NCBI RefSeq assembly: GCF_014202825.1
Contig: NZ_JACHHP010000002.1
Location: 620,001 to 684,000 of the forward strand
Length of the DNA stretch: 64,000 nucleotides
Origin: Chiayiivirga flava
GTDB lineage: Bacteria > Pseudomonadota > Gammaproteobacteria > Xanthomonadales > Xanthomonadaceae
Direction: 5' to 3'
Part shown: piece by piece, positions 57,167 through 64,000 of the stretch
Position numbering within the stretch: position 1 is the stretch's first letter
Layout: each line of letters opens with the position of its first letter
The notes under the pieces: model-generated
Databases searched by the model: none
Seen by the model: only the letters and a program-made list of their open reading frames with translations
Told to the model about the DNA's origin: nothing
Program-made: the position numbers and the translations under genes

Positions 57167-58414
57167 GTGGATATCCAGCAGTCGGGCGCGCCGGTCAGGC
57201 GGGCGGCGCTCGTTTTCATCTTCGTCACGGTCGCGATCGACATCCTCGCGTTCGGCCTGATCATCCCGGTGCTTCCGCATCTGATCGAGGGCTTCCTCGG
57301 CGGCGACGTGGCGCGCGCCGCGATGTGGGTCGGCATCTTCGGCACCGTGTATGCGGCCATGCAGTTCGCCGCCGCGCCGGTGCAGGGCGCGCTGTCCGAC
57401 CGGTACGGGCGTCGCCCGGTCATCCTGCTGTCGTCGCTGGGGCTGGGTCTGGATTTCTTCCTCATGGCCGTGGCGCAGACGCTGCCGCTGCTGCTCGTGG
57501 CGCGGCTGATCTCCGGCGTGACCGCGGCGAGTTTCACCATCGCCAACGCCTACATCGCGGACGTGACGCCGGCCGATCGTCGCGCCGCGGGCTACGGCGT
57601 GGTCGGCGCGGCGTTCGGGCTCGGATTCGTGCTCGGGCCGGCGCTCGGCGGCGTGCTCGGCGACATCGACGTGCGCCTGCCGTTCTACGCCGCGGGCGGA
57701 CTTGCGGTGCTCAATTTCCTCTATGGGTGGTTCGTCCTGCCCGAATCGCTCCCGCCGCAGCGACGCAGCACGCGGCTGGAGTGGCGCCACGCCAGCCCGC
57801 TCGGCGCGATCACGCTGTTCCGGCGCCATCCGCAGATCGTCGGCCTGGCCGCGGTCGCCGGTCTCTCGGCGGTGGCGCACTACGTGCTGCCGAGCACCTT
57901 CGTGCTGTACGCCTGGCACCGCTACGGCTGGGACATCGGGACGGTGGGTTGGGTGCTTGCCGGCGTGGGCGTGTGCAGCGCGCTGGTGCAGGGCGTGCTC
58001 GTCGGCCCCGCGGTGCGCGCCATCGGCGAGCGGCGCACGCTGCTGCTGGGGCTGTGCGCAGGCGCGGCGGGGTTCGCGATCTACGGCCTCGCCCCCGACG
58101 GTCGCTGGTTCCTGCTCGGGATCCCGGTGATGGCGCTGTGGGGCTTCGCGAGTCCGGCGCTGCAGGCGATGCTCACGCGCGAGGTCGGCAGCAGCGAGCA
58201 GGGCCGGCTGCAGGGCTCGCTCGGCAGTCTTGCGAGTGTTGCGGGCATCGTCGGGCCGCTGCTGTTCGCGACCACGTTCGCCACCTTCATCGCGCCCGGC
58301 TCGGCGGTGGATCTGCCGGGTGCGGCGTTCCTGCTGGCGTCGGGTTTGCTGCTGCTCGCGGCCGCGGTGGCGTCGGTGGTCACGCTGTCGCGGGCGTCGC
58401 GCGTCACGGCGTGA
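57167..58414 (+). CDS. MFS efflux transporter, TetA-like
   Basis: A 415-residue 12-helix transporter from GTG 57167, after a CAGGGGGA ribosome binding site. Helix 1 motif is VFIFVTVAIDILAFGLIIPVLPHL (motif D1 type). The loop 2-3 motif A is GALSDRYGRRPVILLSSLG. Helix 5 motif C is GYGVVGAAFGLGFVLGPALGG. These together place it with the drug:H+ antiporters of the TetA/TCR51 group. The substrate is unknown, and resistance should not be assumed. Its last 11 bp overlap the end of the convergent TPR-kinase gene. Confidence 0.92.
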   Translation: MDIQQSGAPVRRAALVFIFVTVAIDILAFGLIIPVLPHLIEGFLGGDVARAAMWVGIFGTVYAAMQFAAAPVQGALSDRYGRRPVILLSSLGLGLDFFLMAVAQTLPLLLVARLISGVTAASFTIANAYIADVTPADRRAAGYGVVGAAFGLGFVLGPALGGVLGDIDVRLPFYAAGGLAVLNFLYGWFVLPESLPPQRRSTRLEWRHASPLGAITLFRRHPQIVGLAAVAGLSAVAHYVLPSTFVLYAWHRYGWDIGTVGWVLAGVGVCSALVQGVLVGPAVRAIGERRTLLLGLCAGAAGFAIYGLAPDGRWFLLGIPVMALWGFASPALQAMLTREVGSSEQGRLQGSLGSLASVAGIVGPLLFATTFATFIAPGSAVDLPGAAFLLASGLLLLAAAVASVVTLSRASRVTA

Positions 58415-60497
58415 GCGCCGGGTCCCAGGGTTCGGTCGCGGGAGCGGTGACCGGCGTCGATGCCGCGCCGGGCACGCACGGCAGGAGGATCGCGATCGCG
58501 CGCGCCGGCGGCGCACCGTGCATCGTGGTGCCGATCTCGCCGCCCAGCGCATCGATCGATTGCGCGATCCAGGCAAACCCCAGACGCGGGACGTGGGCGC
58601 CGTCGCGCGGCGCGTCCATCTTCTGCTGCCAGCCGGCCGCGGCGCCGGCCGGATCGTCGACGAGGATGCGCGCGGTGTCGCCGACGCGGCGCAGCCGCAC
58701 CACGCAACGCGTGTGCGCCGGGCTTGCGCGCAGCACCAGTTCCAGCAGCTCGTGCAGCACCGCTCGCAGGCGCTGCGGATGCACCGCGGCCTCGACCTCG
58801 TCCGGCGCGTCGAGCGCGAGGTCCTGCTGGTGGCGCAGGGCGTGCACGCTGGCTTCGTCGAGCAGGTCGCGCAGCAGCGGGCGCAGCGGCGTGTTCGGGT
58901 GCGGGTCCAGCGGAGCAGCGAAATCCGGCTCGCGCGCGCTTTCGAGCATCTGGTCGGTGACCCAGATCAGGTCGGCCGCGGCGCGCGCGATCGACGCGAT
59001 GCGCCGGTGCTGCCGGTCGGCGTCGCCCGGATCGGCGAGCAGGCGCTCGGCATCGGCGCGGATGTCGTTCAGCGGCGCGCGCAGATCTTCGCTCGCCAGT
59101 TGCAGCAGGTGGCGGTGGCTTGCGGCGTAGGCGTCGGAGCGGCGGTGCTGGGCGTTGGCTTCGTCGAGGGCGGCGGCCAGTTCGCGGTTGCGCTGCTGCA
59201 GGGTCTGGTCGAAGCGGTGGCGCTCGCGCAGGCGGCGCAGCGCGAACAGCGCCGCCGCCACGCACGCAAGCCCCGCCAGTCCGAGGGCCAGCAGCAGCCA
59301 GCGCTGGGTGCGCACGCGGTCGTTGCTGGCGGCGTCGCGCTCGCGCAGCACGGCCAGTTCGCCGCTCTGTTTGGCGTACTCGAAGCGCGCCGACGCCGCG
59401 GCCCGGCGTTCGCCCTGGGCGCGTGCGTCGATCGCTTCGCGCTGGCGCCGGGCATCGCGCAGCAGCGCCAGCGCGCCGGCGGCGTCGCCCTGTTCCTCGC
59501 GGATCTCCGACAGCAGCTCGGTCAACTGCACGGCGCGCACCAGATCCTCGCCGTCGCGCGCGCGGGCGATCGCCGGTTGCACGTTCTGCGCCGCCTCGCG
59601 CAGCGAGAGCGCACGCGCGGAGCTGCCCGGCGCCGCCGCGCGCGCGCGTTGCAGCAGCACCGTCGCGCGGGCACGCAACACACCGAGCTGGCGGCTGGTG
59701 TCGTCCAGCGCCAGCGCTTGCGCCTGGGCCCGCTCGACCTGGGCCAGCGCTTCATCGAAGCGTCCGAGCCCGGCCAGCGCCATCGCGAGGTTGGTCTGCG
59801 CGGTGGTGCGCGCACCCAGATCGCCGGGCGCGCTGCTTGCGGCGATGGCTTCCTGCAGCAGCGTCACGGCCTCCTCGTGGCGTCCGTCGCCGAGCGCGGC
59901 GTCCGCCAGATTGTTCAGCGCCGAACCGACGCCGCGAGTGATGCCGTGCTCGCGCTTGAGCGCCAGCGCGCGTTCGTAATGCGCGCGCGCGGCGGCGGTG
60001 TCGCCCTGCCCGGCGTAGGCATTGCCGAGATTGGCGAGCACGGCCGAGGCGTCCTGCCAGTTGCGCGCGTCCAGATACAGGGCGAGCGCTTCCTGCTGCG
60101 GTGCGACGGCATCGACGCTCAGACCGCTGCGATCGAGCGTAGCGCCGAGATAGGTCAGCAGTTTCGCGCGCAGCTCGGGCGACGTCTGCGGCAGCGCGAG
60201 TGCACGTTCGAACGCGACGATGGCGGCCGTCGGTTTTCCCTGCAGCAGGTCGATCCGTCCGAGCAGCAGATACGCCTGCGCCTGGCGCGCGCTGTCCGAG
60301 GCGCCGATGGCTTCGTCGAGCGCCCGCTGCGCGAGACTGCGGGCGAGGTCCGCATCGTGCCCGATGGCGGCATCGGCCTGTTCCAGCAGCGTGCCCGCGG
60401 CCGATTGCGCGCCCGCCACGCAGCACCACAGTAGCGCCAGCAGCGCGAAAGCGCCGAAGCCGCCGGGTCGCCGACCAGTGGATCGCGGGGTGTTCAC
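58404..60497 (-). CDS. TPR protein with a degenerate histidine kinase-like C-terminus
   Basis: A 697-residue protein from GTG 60497, which follows a GGGGGG-type ribosome binding site. A signal peptide or anchor (about 10-32) is followed by TPR repeats (about 40-330; for example LANLGNAYAGQGDTAAARAHYERALAL). A membrane helix (about 397-418) and a coiled coil lead to a HisKA-like helix at about 455-490. There the expected SHELRTPL reads SEDLRAPL, so the phosphoaccepting His is Glu470. The ATPase-like region lacks the N-box Asn (HELLELVLRA) and has DDPAGAAAG in place of DxGxG. It keeps the kinase outline without the catalytic residues. Probable role: periplasmic sensing coupled to protein interaction. 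Confidence 0.8.
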   Translation of the reverse strand: MNTPRSTGRRPGGFGAFALLALLWCCVAGAQSAAGTLLEQADAAIGHDADLARSLAQRALDEAIGASDSARQAQAYLLLGRIDLLQGKPTAAIVAFERALALPQTSPELRAKLLTYLGATLDRSGLSVDAVAPQQEALALYLDARNWQDASAVLANLGNAYAGQGDTAAARAHYERALALKREHGITRGVGSALNNLADAALGDGRHEEAVTLLQEAIAASSAPGDLGARTTAQTNLAMALAGLGRFDEALAQVERAQAQALALDDTSRQLGVLRARATVLLQRARAAAPGSSARALSLREAAQNVQPAIARARDGEDLVRAVQLTELLSEIREEQGDAAGALALLRDARRQREAIDARAQGERRAAASARFEYAKQSGELAVLRERDAASNDRVRTQRWLLLALGLAGLACVAAALFALRRLRERHRFDQTLQQRNRELAAALDEANAQHRRSDAYAASHRHLLQLASEDLRAPLNDIRADAERLLADPGDADRQHRRIASIARAAADLIWVTDQMLESAREPDFAAPLDPHPNTPLRPLLRDLLDEASVHALRHQQDLALDAPDEVEAAVHPQRLRAVLHELLELVLRASPAHTRCVVRLRRVGDTARILVDDPAGAAAGWQQKMDAPRDGAHVPRLGFAWIAQSIDALGGEIGTTMHGAPPARAIAILLPCVPGAASTPVTAPATEPWDPALTP

Positions 60498-60610
60498 ACA
60501 TGCCCCCCTGCCTGCGTGAGAGTCCAGCCTAGCACCAAGCGCGTCATCCGCGCGGCAGTCGGCCGTTCCGCACGGCATGGACAGGGCATGCAGGCAGGAC
60601 TAGAATATCG

Positions 60611-60632
60611 GTAATTTCAAGAATTACTGAAA
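60611..60632. promoter_or_regulatory. overlapping palindromes upstream of the GbsR-type regulator
   Basis: GTAATT...AATTAC (60611-60627) and TTTCA...TGAAA (60615-60632) overlap in an AT-rich island that ends 9 bp before the ATG. This is a typical place for autoregulation by a MarR-fold protein. Confidence 0.5.
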
Positions 60633-60640
60633 TAAAGAAA

Positions 60641-61201
60641 ATGAACATGCCGCCGCTGACGCAATCCTTCGTGCTGCACTTCGGCGAGATGGGCAGCCGC
60701 TGGGGCGTGAATCGAACGGTCGGACAGATCTACGCGCTGCTGTTCGTCGCCGAGCGGCCGCTGCATGCCGACGACATCGTCGAGCGGCTCGGCATGTCGC
60801 GCTCCAACGTGAGCATGGGGCTCAAGGAGCTGCAGGGCTGGCGCCTGGTGCGGCTGTCGCACCTGCCGGGCGACCGGCGCGACTATTTCTCCGCGCCGGA
60901 GGATGTCTGGACCATCTTCCAGACGCTTGCCGAGGAGCGCCAGAAGCGCGAGGTCGAACCGACGCTGTCGATGTTGCGCACGGCCCTGCTCGATGCGCCC
61001 GATTCCGCGGAAGAGCGCCACGTGCAGGCGCGCATGCAGCAGATGTACGAGGTGATGGAGCTTGCCACCGGCTGGTTCGACGAACTGCGCAAGCTCTCGC
61101 CGCAGACGCTGCGCCGGCTGATGTCGCTCGGCGCCACGGTGCAGAAGCTCATCGACGTGAAGGACAGGATCGCCGTCCTTCCCGGCGGCAAGTCCGCCTG
61201 A
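60641..61201 (+). CDS. GbsR/MarR-family transcriptional regulator
   Basis: A 186-residue winged-helix protein. GSRWGVNRTVGQIYALLFVAERPLHADDIVERLGMSRSNVSMGLKELQGWRLV-type sequence (residues 18-70) is the GbsR-type DNA-binding domain; the C-terminal helices (about 85-180) would dimerise. It is encoded 21 bp before cioA and probably in the same transcript, so control of this oxidase operon is the simplest reading. ATG 60641 could be replaced by the next ATG at 60647. The palindromic AT-rich element just upstream suggests autoregulation. Confidence 0.88.
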   Translation: MNMPPLTQSFVLHFGEMGSRWGVNRTVGQIYALLFVAERPLHADDIVERLGMSRSNVSMGLKELQGWRLVRLSHLPGDRRDYFSAPEDVWTIFQTLAEERQKREVEPTLSMLRTALLDAPDSAEERHVQARMQQMYEVMELATGWFDELRKLSPQTLRRLMSLGATVQKLIDVKDRIAVLPGGKSA

Positions 61202-61222
61202 TCCGCGCCTGGAGACCCTGCC

Positions 61223-62581
61223 ATGGATCCGCTGCTTCTCGCCCGCATCCAGTTCGCGGCCAACATCAGCTTCCACATCCTGTTCCCGACGATCACCATC
61301 GCGCTGGGCTGGATCCTGCTGTTCTTCAAGCTGCGCGGACGCGCCACCGGCGACGCGAAATGGGCCGCGGCGTACGCCACCTGGGTGAAGGTGTTCGCGC
61401 TGAGTTTCGCGCTGGGCGTGGTGAGCGGGGTCACGATGAGTTTCCAGTTCGGCACCAACTGGCCGGGCTACATGGAAACCGTCGGCAACATCGCCGGTCC
61501 GTTGCTCGGCTACGAGGTGCTGACCGCGTTTTTCCTCGAAGCGACCTTCCTTGGCATCATGCTGTTCGGGCGGCGGCGGGTGTCCGATCGCATGCACACG
61601 ATCGCGACGTTTCTCGTCGCGTTCGGGACCACGCTGTCGGCGTTCTGGATCCTAGCGCTGAACTCCTGGATGCAGACGCCGTCCGGCTTCGAGATGATCG
61701 ACGGGCAGGCGCACGTCACCAGCTGGTTCGAGGTGATCTTCAATCCCTCGTTCCCGTACCGGCTCGTACACATGCTGCTGGCATCGGGCCTGACCTGCGC
61801 CTTCCTCGTCGCCGGCCTCTCGGCCTACCGCCGGCTGCGCGGCGACGACGGCGCCGAGGTGCGCGCCACGCTGCGCACCGGCGTGTACCTCGCCGCGGCG
61901 CTGATTCCGCTGCAGATCCTCGTCGGCGACCTGCACGGGCTCAACACGCTCGAACACCAGCCGCAGAAGATCGCCGCGATGGAAGCGATCTGGGAGAACG
62001 AGCGCGGCGCCGACCTGCGCCTGATCGCGTTCCCGGACGAGGCCACGCGCAGCAACGGCTTCGAGCTGAGCGTGCCGTACGGCGCCAGCCTCATCCTGAC
62101 CCACTCGATGGACGGCGAGATCCGCGGGCTCGATTCGTTCGACAGCCACCCGCCGGTGGCGCCGCTGTTCTGGGGCTTCCGCGTGATGGTGGGCATCGGC
62201 GTGCTGATGCTGCTGGCGTCGTGGTGGAGCGCGTGGCGCCTGCGGCGCACGGACGAACTGCCGCGCTGGCTGCTGCGCACGCTCGCGGGCATGACGTTCG
62301 CCGGCTGGGTCGCGACGCTCGCGGGCTGGTACGTCACCGAGATCGGACGCCAGCCGTGGCTGGTGACCGGCGTGCTGACCACCGCGGGCGCAGCGGGCCC
62401 GGTCGGGGCGCCGATGATCGCGACCAGTCTTGCCATGTACCTGGCGCTGTACGCGGTGCTCATCGTGTCCTACATCTGGGTGATGACCTACATGGCGCGC
62501 CGCGCGATGGTCGGCGACAAGCGCAAGGGCCCGGCACCGGCGGCGGTTCAGGCCTTCACCGACGACACGCAACCGGGCTGA
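61223..62581 (+). CDS. cioA: cytochrome bd-type quinol oxidase subunit I (CIO-like)
   Basis: A 452-residue membrane subunit. Heme ligands appear as His18 (NISFHILFP) and the His in YRLVHMLLASG. The GWYVTEIGRQPWLVTGVL motif near the C-terminus is diagnostic for bd oxidases. At 452 residues it is shorter than E. coli CydA (522), consistent with the short Q-loop of cyanide-insensitive oxidases. It oxidises quinol and reduces O2 to water with high affinity. It is followed 11 bp later by subunit II. No cydX-like small subunit was recognised between or after the genes. Confidence 0.95.
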   Translation: MDPLLLARIQFAANISFHILFPTITIALGWILLFFKLRGRATGDAKWAAAYATWVKVFALSFALGVVSGVTMSFQFGTNWPGYMETVGNIAGPLLGYEVLTAFFLEATFLGIMLFGRRRVSDRMHTIATFLVAFGTTLSAFWILALNSWMQTPSGFEMIDGQAHVTSWFEVIFNPSFPYRLVHMLLASGLTCAFLVAGLSAYRRLRGDDGAEVRATLRTGVYLAAALIPLQILVGDLHGLNTLEHQPQKIAAMEAIWENERGADLRLIAFPDEATRSNGFELSVPYGASLILTHSMDGEIRGLDSFDSHPPVAPLFWGFRVMVGIGVLMLLASWWSAWRLRRTDELPRWLLRTLAGMTFAGWVATLAGWYVTEIGRQPWLVTGVLTTAGAAGPVGAPMIATSLAMYLALYAVLIVSYIWVMTYMARRAMVGDKRKGPAPAAVQAFTDDTQPG

Positions 62582-62592
62582 GGGACACGACC

Positions 62593-63585
62593 ATGGACGA
62601 CGCACTGCCGCTGATCTTCCTGTTCCTGATGGGTCTTGCCGTGCTGATCTACGTGGTGCTCGACGGCTACGACCTGGGCGTGGGCATCCTGCTCTCCGGC
62701 GCCGACGACGCGCAGAAGGACCGCATGGTGGCGTCGATCGGACCGTTCTGGGATGCCAACGAAACCTGGCTCGTGCTTGGCGTGGGCATCCTGCTGATCG
62801 CGTTCCCGAAGGCGCACGGCGTGATCCTGACGTCGCTCTATCTGCCGGTGGCGCTGATGCTCGTCGGCCTGATCCTGCGCGGCGTCGCGTTCGACTTCCG
62901 GGTCAAGGCGCACGCCAAGTACAAGGCCGCGTGGAACCGCGCCTTCCTCGGCGGCTCGCTGCTCGCCACCTGGGCGCAGGGCTACATGATCGGCGACTAC
63001 ATCCTGGGCTTCGAGCCGGGCTGGATCGCGTTCGGGTTCGCCGCGTTCATCGGCTGCTGCCTGATCGCGGGGTATGCGCTGCTCGGTGCGGCGTGGCTGA
63101 TCCTCAAGACCGAGGAAGGCCTGCATGCCAAGGCCGTGCGCTGGGCGCACCGCGCGCTGTGGATGACCGGTGCCGGCGTCGCCGCGGTGTCGATCGCCAC
63201 GCCGCTGGTGAGCCAGCGCATCTTCGACAAGTGGTTCTCGCTGCCGGAACTGTTCTGGACCGCGCCGGTGCCGATCGCTGCCGCGGCGCTGTGGCTGTGG
63301 ACCGAACGCACGCTCGCGCGCATGCAGCGCGGCGACGCGGCGGCGCACTGGAAACCCTTCGCCGGCGCGGCAGGACTGTTCGTGCTGTCGTTCCTCGGAC
63401 TGGCCTACAGCATGTTTCCGTATCTCGTCGTCGACCGACTCGACATCTGGCAGGCGGCCAGTTCGCCCGAAGCGTTGGCCGTGATCCTGATCGGCGTCGG
63501 CATCACGCTGCCGGCGATCCTGGTCTACACGGTCTACTCGTACAAGGTGTTCTGGGGTCGCGCGGAAGACCTGCACTACGACTGA
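62593..63585 (+). CDS. cioB: cytochrome bd-type quinol oxidase subunit II
   Basis: A 330-residue membrane protein. It begins LIFLFLMGLAVLIYVVLDGYDLGVGIL, the conserved CydB opening, followed by IGPFWDANETWLVLGVG and the central GVAFDFR and GYMIGDYILGF stretches. It pairs with subunit I as a structural half of the oxidase. AGGGACACGACC precedes ATG 62593. It ends 10 bp before the stop of the convergent SLC13-type gene. Confidence 0.95.
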   Translation: MDDALPLIFLFLMGLAVLIYVVLDGYDLGVGILLSGADDAQKDRMVASIGPFWDANETWLVLGVGILLIAFPKAHGVILTSLYLPVALMLVGLILRGVAFDFRVKAHAKYKAAWNRAFLGGSLLATWAQGYMIGDYILGFEPGWIAFGFAAFIGCCLIAGYALLGAAWLILKTEEGLHAKAVRWAHRALWMTGAGVAAVSIATPLVSQRIFDKWFSLPELFWTAPVPIAAAALWLWTERTLARMQRGDAAAHWKPFAGAAGLFVLSFLGLAYSMFPYLVVDRLDIWQAASSPEALAVILIGVGITLPAILVYTVYSYKVFWGRAEDLHYD

Positions 63586-63594
63586 GCGTGCAGC

Positions 63595-64000
63595 TCAGCC
63601 CAGGCCCGGCAGCAGCGGTCCGTCGAGCCACAGCCAGCGCGCGAGCCACGTGCTGACAAAGCCGATCATCAGGGTCAACGGCACGCCCACCTTGATGAAA
63701 TCGCCGAAGGTGTAGCGTCCCGGATTGAGGATCAGCAGGTTGCCGTGGTGGCCGATGGGGGTGAGGAAACTCGCCACCGCGCCAAGCGCGGTGCACACCA
63801 CGAACGGCGTCGGCGGCAGGTCCATGCCGGTGGCGAGCGAAATCGCCACCGGGCCGAGCAGCACCGTCGTGGCCGCGTCGGACAGGATCTGCGTCAGCAG
63901 CGCGCCGGACCAGAACACCACCAGCAGCACCGCGAGCGGGCTGAAATCCGCGGTGTAGCGCAGCAGCACATCGGCGAACAGTTGCGCGGTGCCGGTCTTT
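63595..64000 (-). CDS. SLC13-type permease, C-terminal part only
   Basis: The last 135 codons of a membrane transporter whose beginning lies to the right of the window. VVFWSGALLTQILSDAATTVLLGPVAISLA and LGAVASFLTPIGHHGNLLILNPGRYTFGDFIKVGVPLTL match the C-terminal half of the SLC13/DASS-CitM permease family, with the second half-site SDAATT (compare the family's SNT motifs) and the TPIGHHGN turn (compare SxTPIG). Members carry dicarboxylates, sulfate or other anions; the missing N-terminus prevents a finer call. Confidence 0.85.
   Translation of the reverse strand, partial: KTGTAQLFADVLLRYTADFSPLAVLLVVFWSGALLTQILSDAATTVLLGPVAISLATGMDLPPTPFVVCTALGAVASFLTPIGHHGNLLILNPGRYTFGDFIKVGVPLTLMIGFVSTWLARWLWLDGPLLPGLG

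Noticed and set aside
57167-58414. Specific tetracycline resistance call for the MFS protein.
   Set aside because: Motifs A and C fit the wider drug:H+ antiporter group; sequence alone does not show the substrate.

Overview
The window is high-GC (about 70%) DNA from a gammaproteobacterium. It most resembles the Xanthomonadales (Lysobacter/Luteimonas-like families). Evidence for that placement is the waaA/tolC/pcm cluster, the rsmG-parA-parB order, a xanthomonad-type H-NS-like N-terminus, a Lysobacter-type lysyl endopeptidase ending in a GDVIFVDGFE-like tail, and dispersed palindromic repeats. It looks chromosomal. I found no tRNA, rRNA, CRISPR array, transposase or prophage gene. All functional calls rest on motifs read from the translations; no database search was run.

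Left third (1-15 kb): the 5' part of a Fic-domain protein gene runs off the left edge. It is followed by a K+-independent proton pyrophosphatase (hppA), a fatty-acid desaturase with an EF-hand protein, an array of REP-like palindromes, an MBOAT/SGNH acyl-transfer pair, rpmB-rpmG, a LAB_N protein with a GT2 glycosyltransferase, rsmG-parA-parB, a short SPFH protein, a small basic ORF and an H-NS-like chimera.

Middle (15-40 kb): a 2888-residue cyclic beta-1,2-glucan synthase is followed by a cyclopropane fatty acid synthase. Next come an ArsR/SRPBCC pair whose operator covers the start codon, waaA, pcm-tolC, and a large secreted lysyl-endopeptidase-like protease downstream of a near-consensus CRP/Clp site. 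A helical exported protein, gamma-glutamyltransferase, a TonB-dependent receptor and an AEC carrier follow.

Right third (40-64 kb): a hybrid sensor kinase is coupled to a REC-EAL protein (c-di-GMP turnover). Then come a rhomboid protease and a TerC-family transporter behind a yybP-ykoY (Mn2+) riboswitch. A MacB-like ABC system has three consecutive adaptor proteins between its ATPase and permease. The lipid-asymmetry operon mlaFEDCB with mlaA follows, then folE, an MFS transporter, a TPR protein ending in a degenerate histidine kinase, a GbsR/MarR regulator, cioAB, and the C-terminal part of an SLC13-type permease.

Many genes concern the envelope: lipid desaturation and cyclopropanation, LPS Kdo transfer, Mla phospholipid transport, periplasmic glucans, surface acylation, TolC export and MacB-type export. 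The least explained items are the triple-adaptor ABC operon, the TPR pseudo-histidine kinase, the H-NS-like chimera, and a repeat family present as three mirrored pairs, one of them inside the ABC operon.
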